Source: a virus
Virus record (IMG/VR): IMGVR_UViG_3300046755_000023
Location: 1-48,870 of that record
Length of the DNA: 48,870 bases
Reading direction: 5' to 3' (one strand)
A program made the position numbers and the translations under genes. The notes beneath the pieces were generated by a model. The model saw only the letters and a list, made by a program, of their open reading frames with translations, was not told the DNA's origin and searched no databases. This document shows, piece by piece, positions 48,696 through 48,870 of this stretch (position 1 is its first letter; the number at the start of each line of letters is the position of its first letter).

Positions 48696-48870
48696 ACGAT
48701 GCTCCAATACCCGTTAACAGTGACGGTGGCACTCTGCGTAATCGGCCCTGCCGACACACCGTTCTCGTCGCTGTCAATCGTGATGTCTGCGCTGATGGTC
48801 TGACCGTTCAAGCGGATGATGCTGTTGTTACCCTTGAATGGGTAGCGTGTATCTGCTTGCGACTTGGTGT
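48692..48870 (-). CDS. C-terminal part of a tail protein, cut by window edge
   Basis: The visible 58 codons (NNSIIRLNGQTISADITI; SAGPITQSATVTVNGYWSIV) look like the end of a phage fibre or collar protein; the 'ATVTVNG.W.IV' end is common there. The start is off the window. In a circular map it is in frame with the fragment at 1-259. Confidence 0.7.
   Translation of the reverse strand, partial: TKSQADTRYPFKGNNSIIRLNGQTISADITIDSDENGVSAGPITQSATVTVNGYWSIV

Noticed and set aside
1-48870. Integrase-based lysogeny module
   Set aside because: No stand-alone integrase, excisionase, att-like repeat or CI-type repressor is visible; the only recombinase-like domain is within a head-module protein.

Overview
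The window looks like most or all of a tailed, podovirus-type phage genome. The closest type I recognise is the HMO-2011-like group of phages infecting marine Alphaproteobacteria (SAR116, Roseobacter and SAR11 relatives). The main reason is the family A DNA polymerase with a DnaJ-type Cys4 zinc module between its N-terminal part and the pol core. It sits beside separate primase and helicase genes, a T7-type endonuclease I, MazG, DUF3310 and a class II ribonucleotide reductase. The structural genes are of the podovirus kind (large portal, scaffold, P22/HK97-type coat, tail adaptor, beta-propeller nozzle). No phage RNA polymerase is visible. Instead there are several host-type sigma70 promoters, two of them at or near consensus. 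The taxonomic placement is inferred from domain content recalled from memory; no search was run.

Layout. Minus strand, from 25.8 kb down to 1: a regulatory start (small basic protein, ribbon-helix-helix protein, exported Cys protein, a 90-aa protein, a candidate structured RNA and terminator). Next comes an island of about 5 kb (19.8-24.8 kb) with tightly overlapping small genes, zinc-ribbon microproteins, a possible HhH-GPD-fold protein, a DUF932 protein and a winged-helix protein. Then a divergent promoter region at 19.5 kb, and the packaging, head, lysis and tail genes: TerS, TerL, a 755-aa protein with a tyrosine-recombinase-like domain, portal, a lytic-domain virion protein, scaffold, coat, decoration, holins, lysozyme, tail adaptor, nozzle and fibre. 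Plus strand, 25.9-36.5 kb: the replication and nucleotide module. Minus strand, 48.9-36.5 kb: tail fibre cassettes, small membrane and coiled-coil proteins and the large internal virion proteins.

The two window ends fall inside minus-strand tail genes and join in frame if the map is circular. That would make the structural genes one continuous run from 19.4 kb through the ends to 36.5 kb, converging with the replication module.

How it works together. Host RNA polymerase probably starts at consensus-like promoters near 25.8, 19.5, 7.5, 4.7 and 0.3 kb (minus) and 30.25 kb (plus). Primase, helicase, split polymerase and exonuclease, a probable SSB, a Cas4-like nuclease and endonuclease I replicate and process DNA. 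RNR, MazG and DUF3310 manage nucleotides. TerS/TerL package DNA through the portal, and the holins and T4-type lysozyme lyse the cell. The most unusual items are the recombinase-like domain in the head module, the structured RNA at 24.8-25.0 kb, the naturally split polymerase, a gene overlapping the portal 3' end, three tandem fibre cassettes sharing one junction sequence, and a compositionally distinct island.
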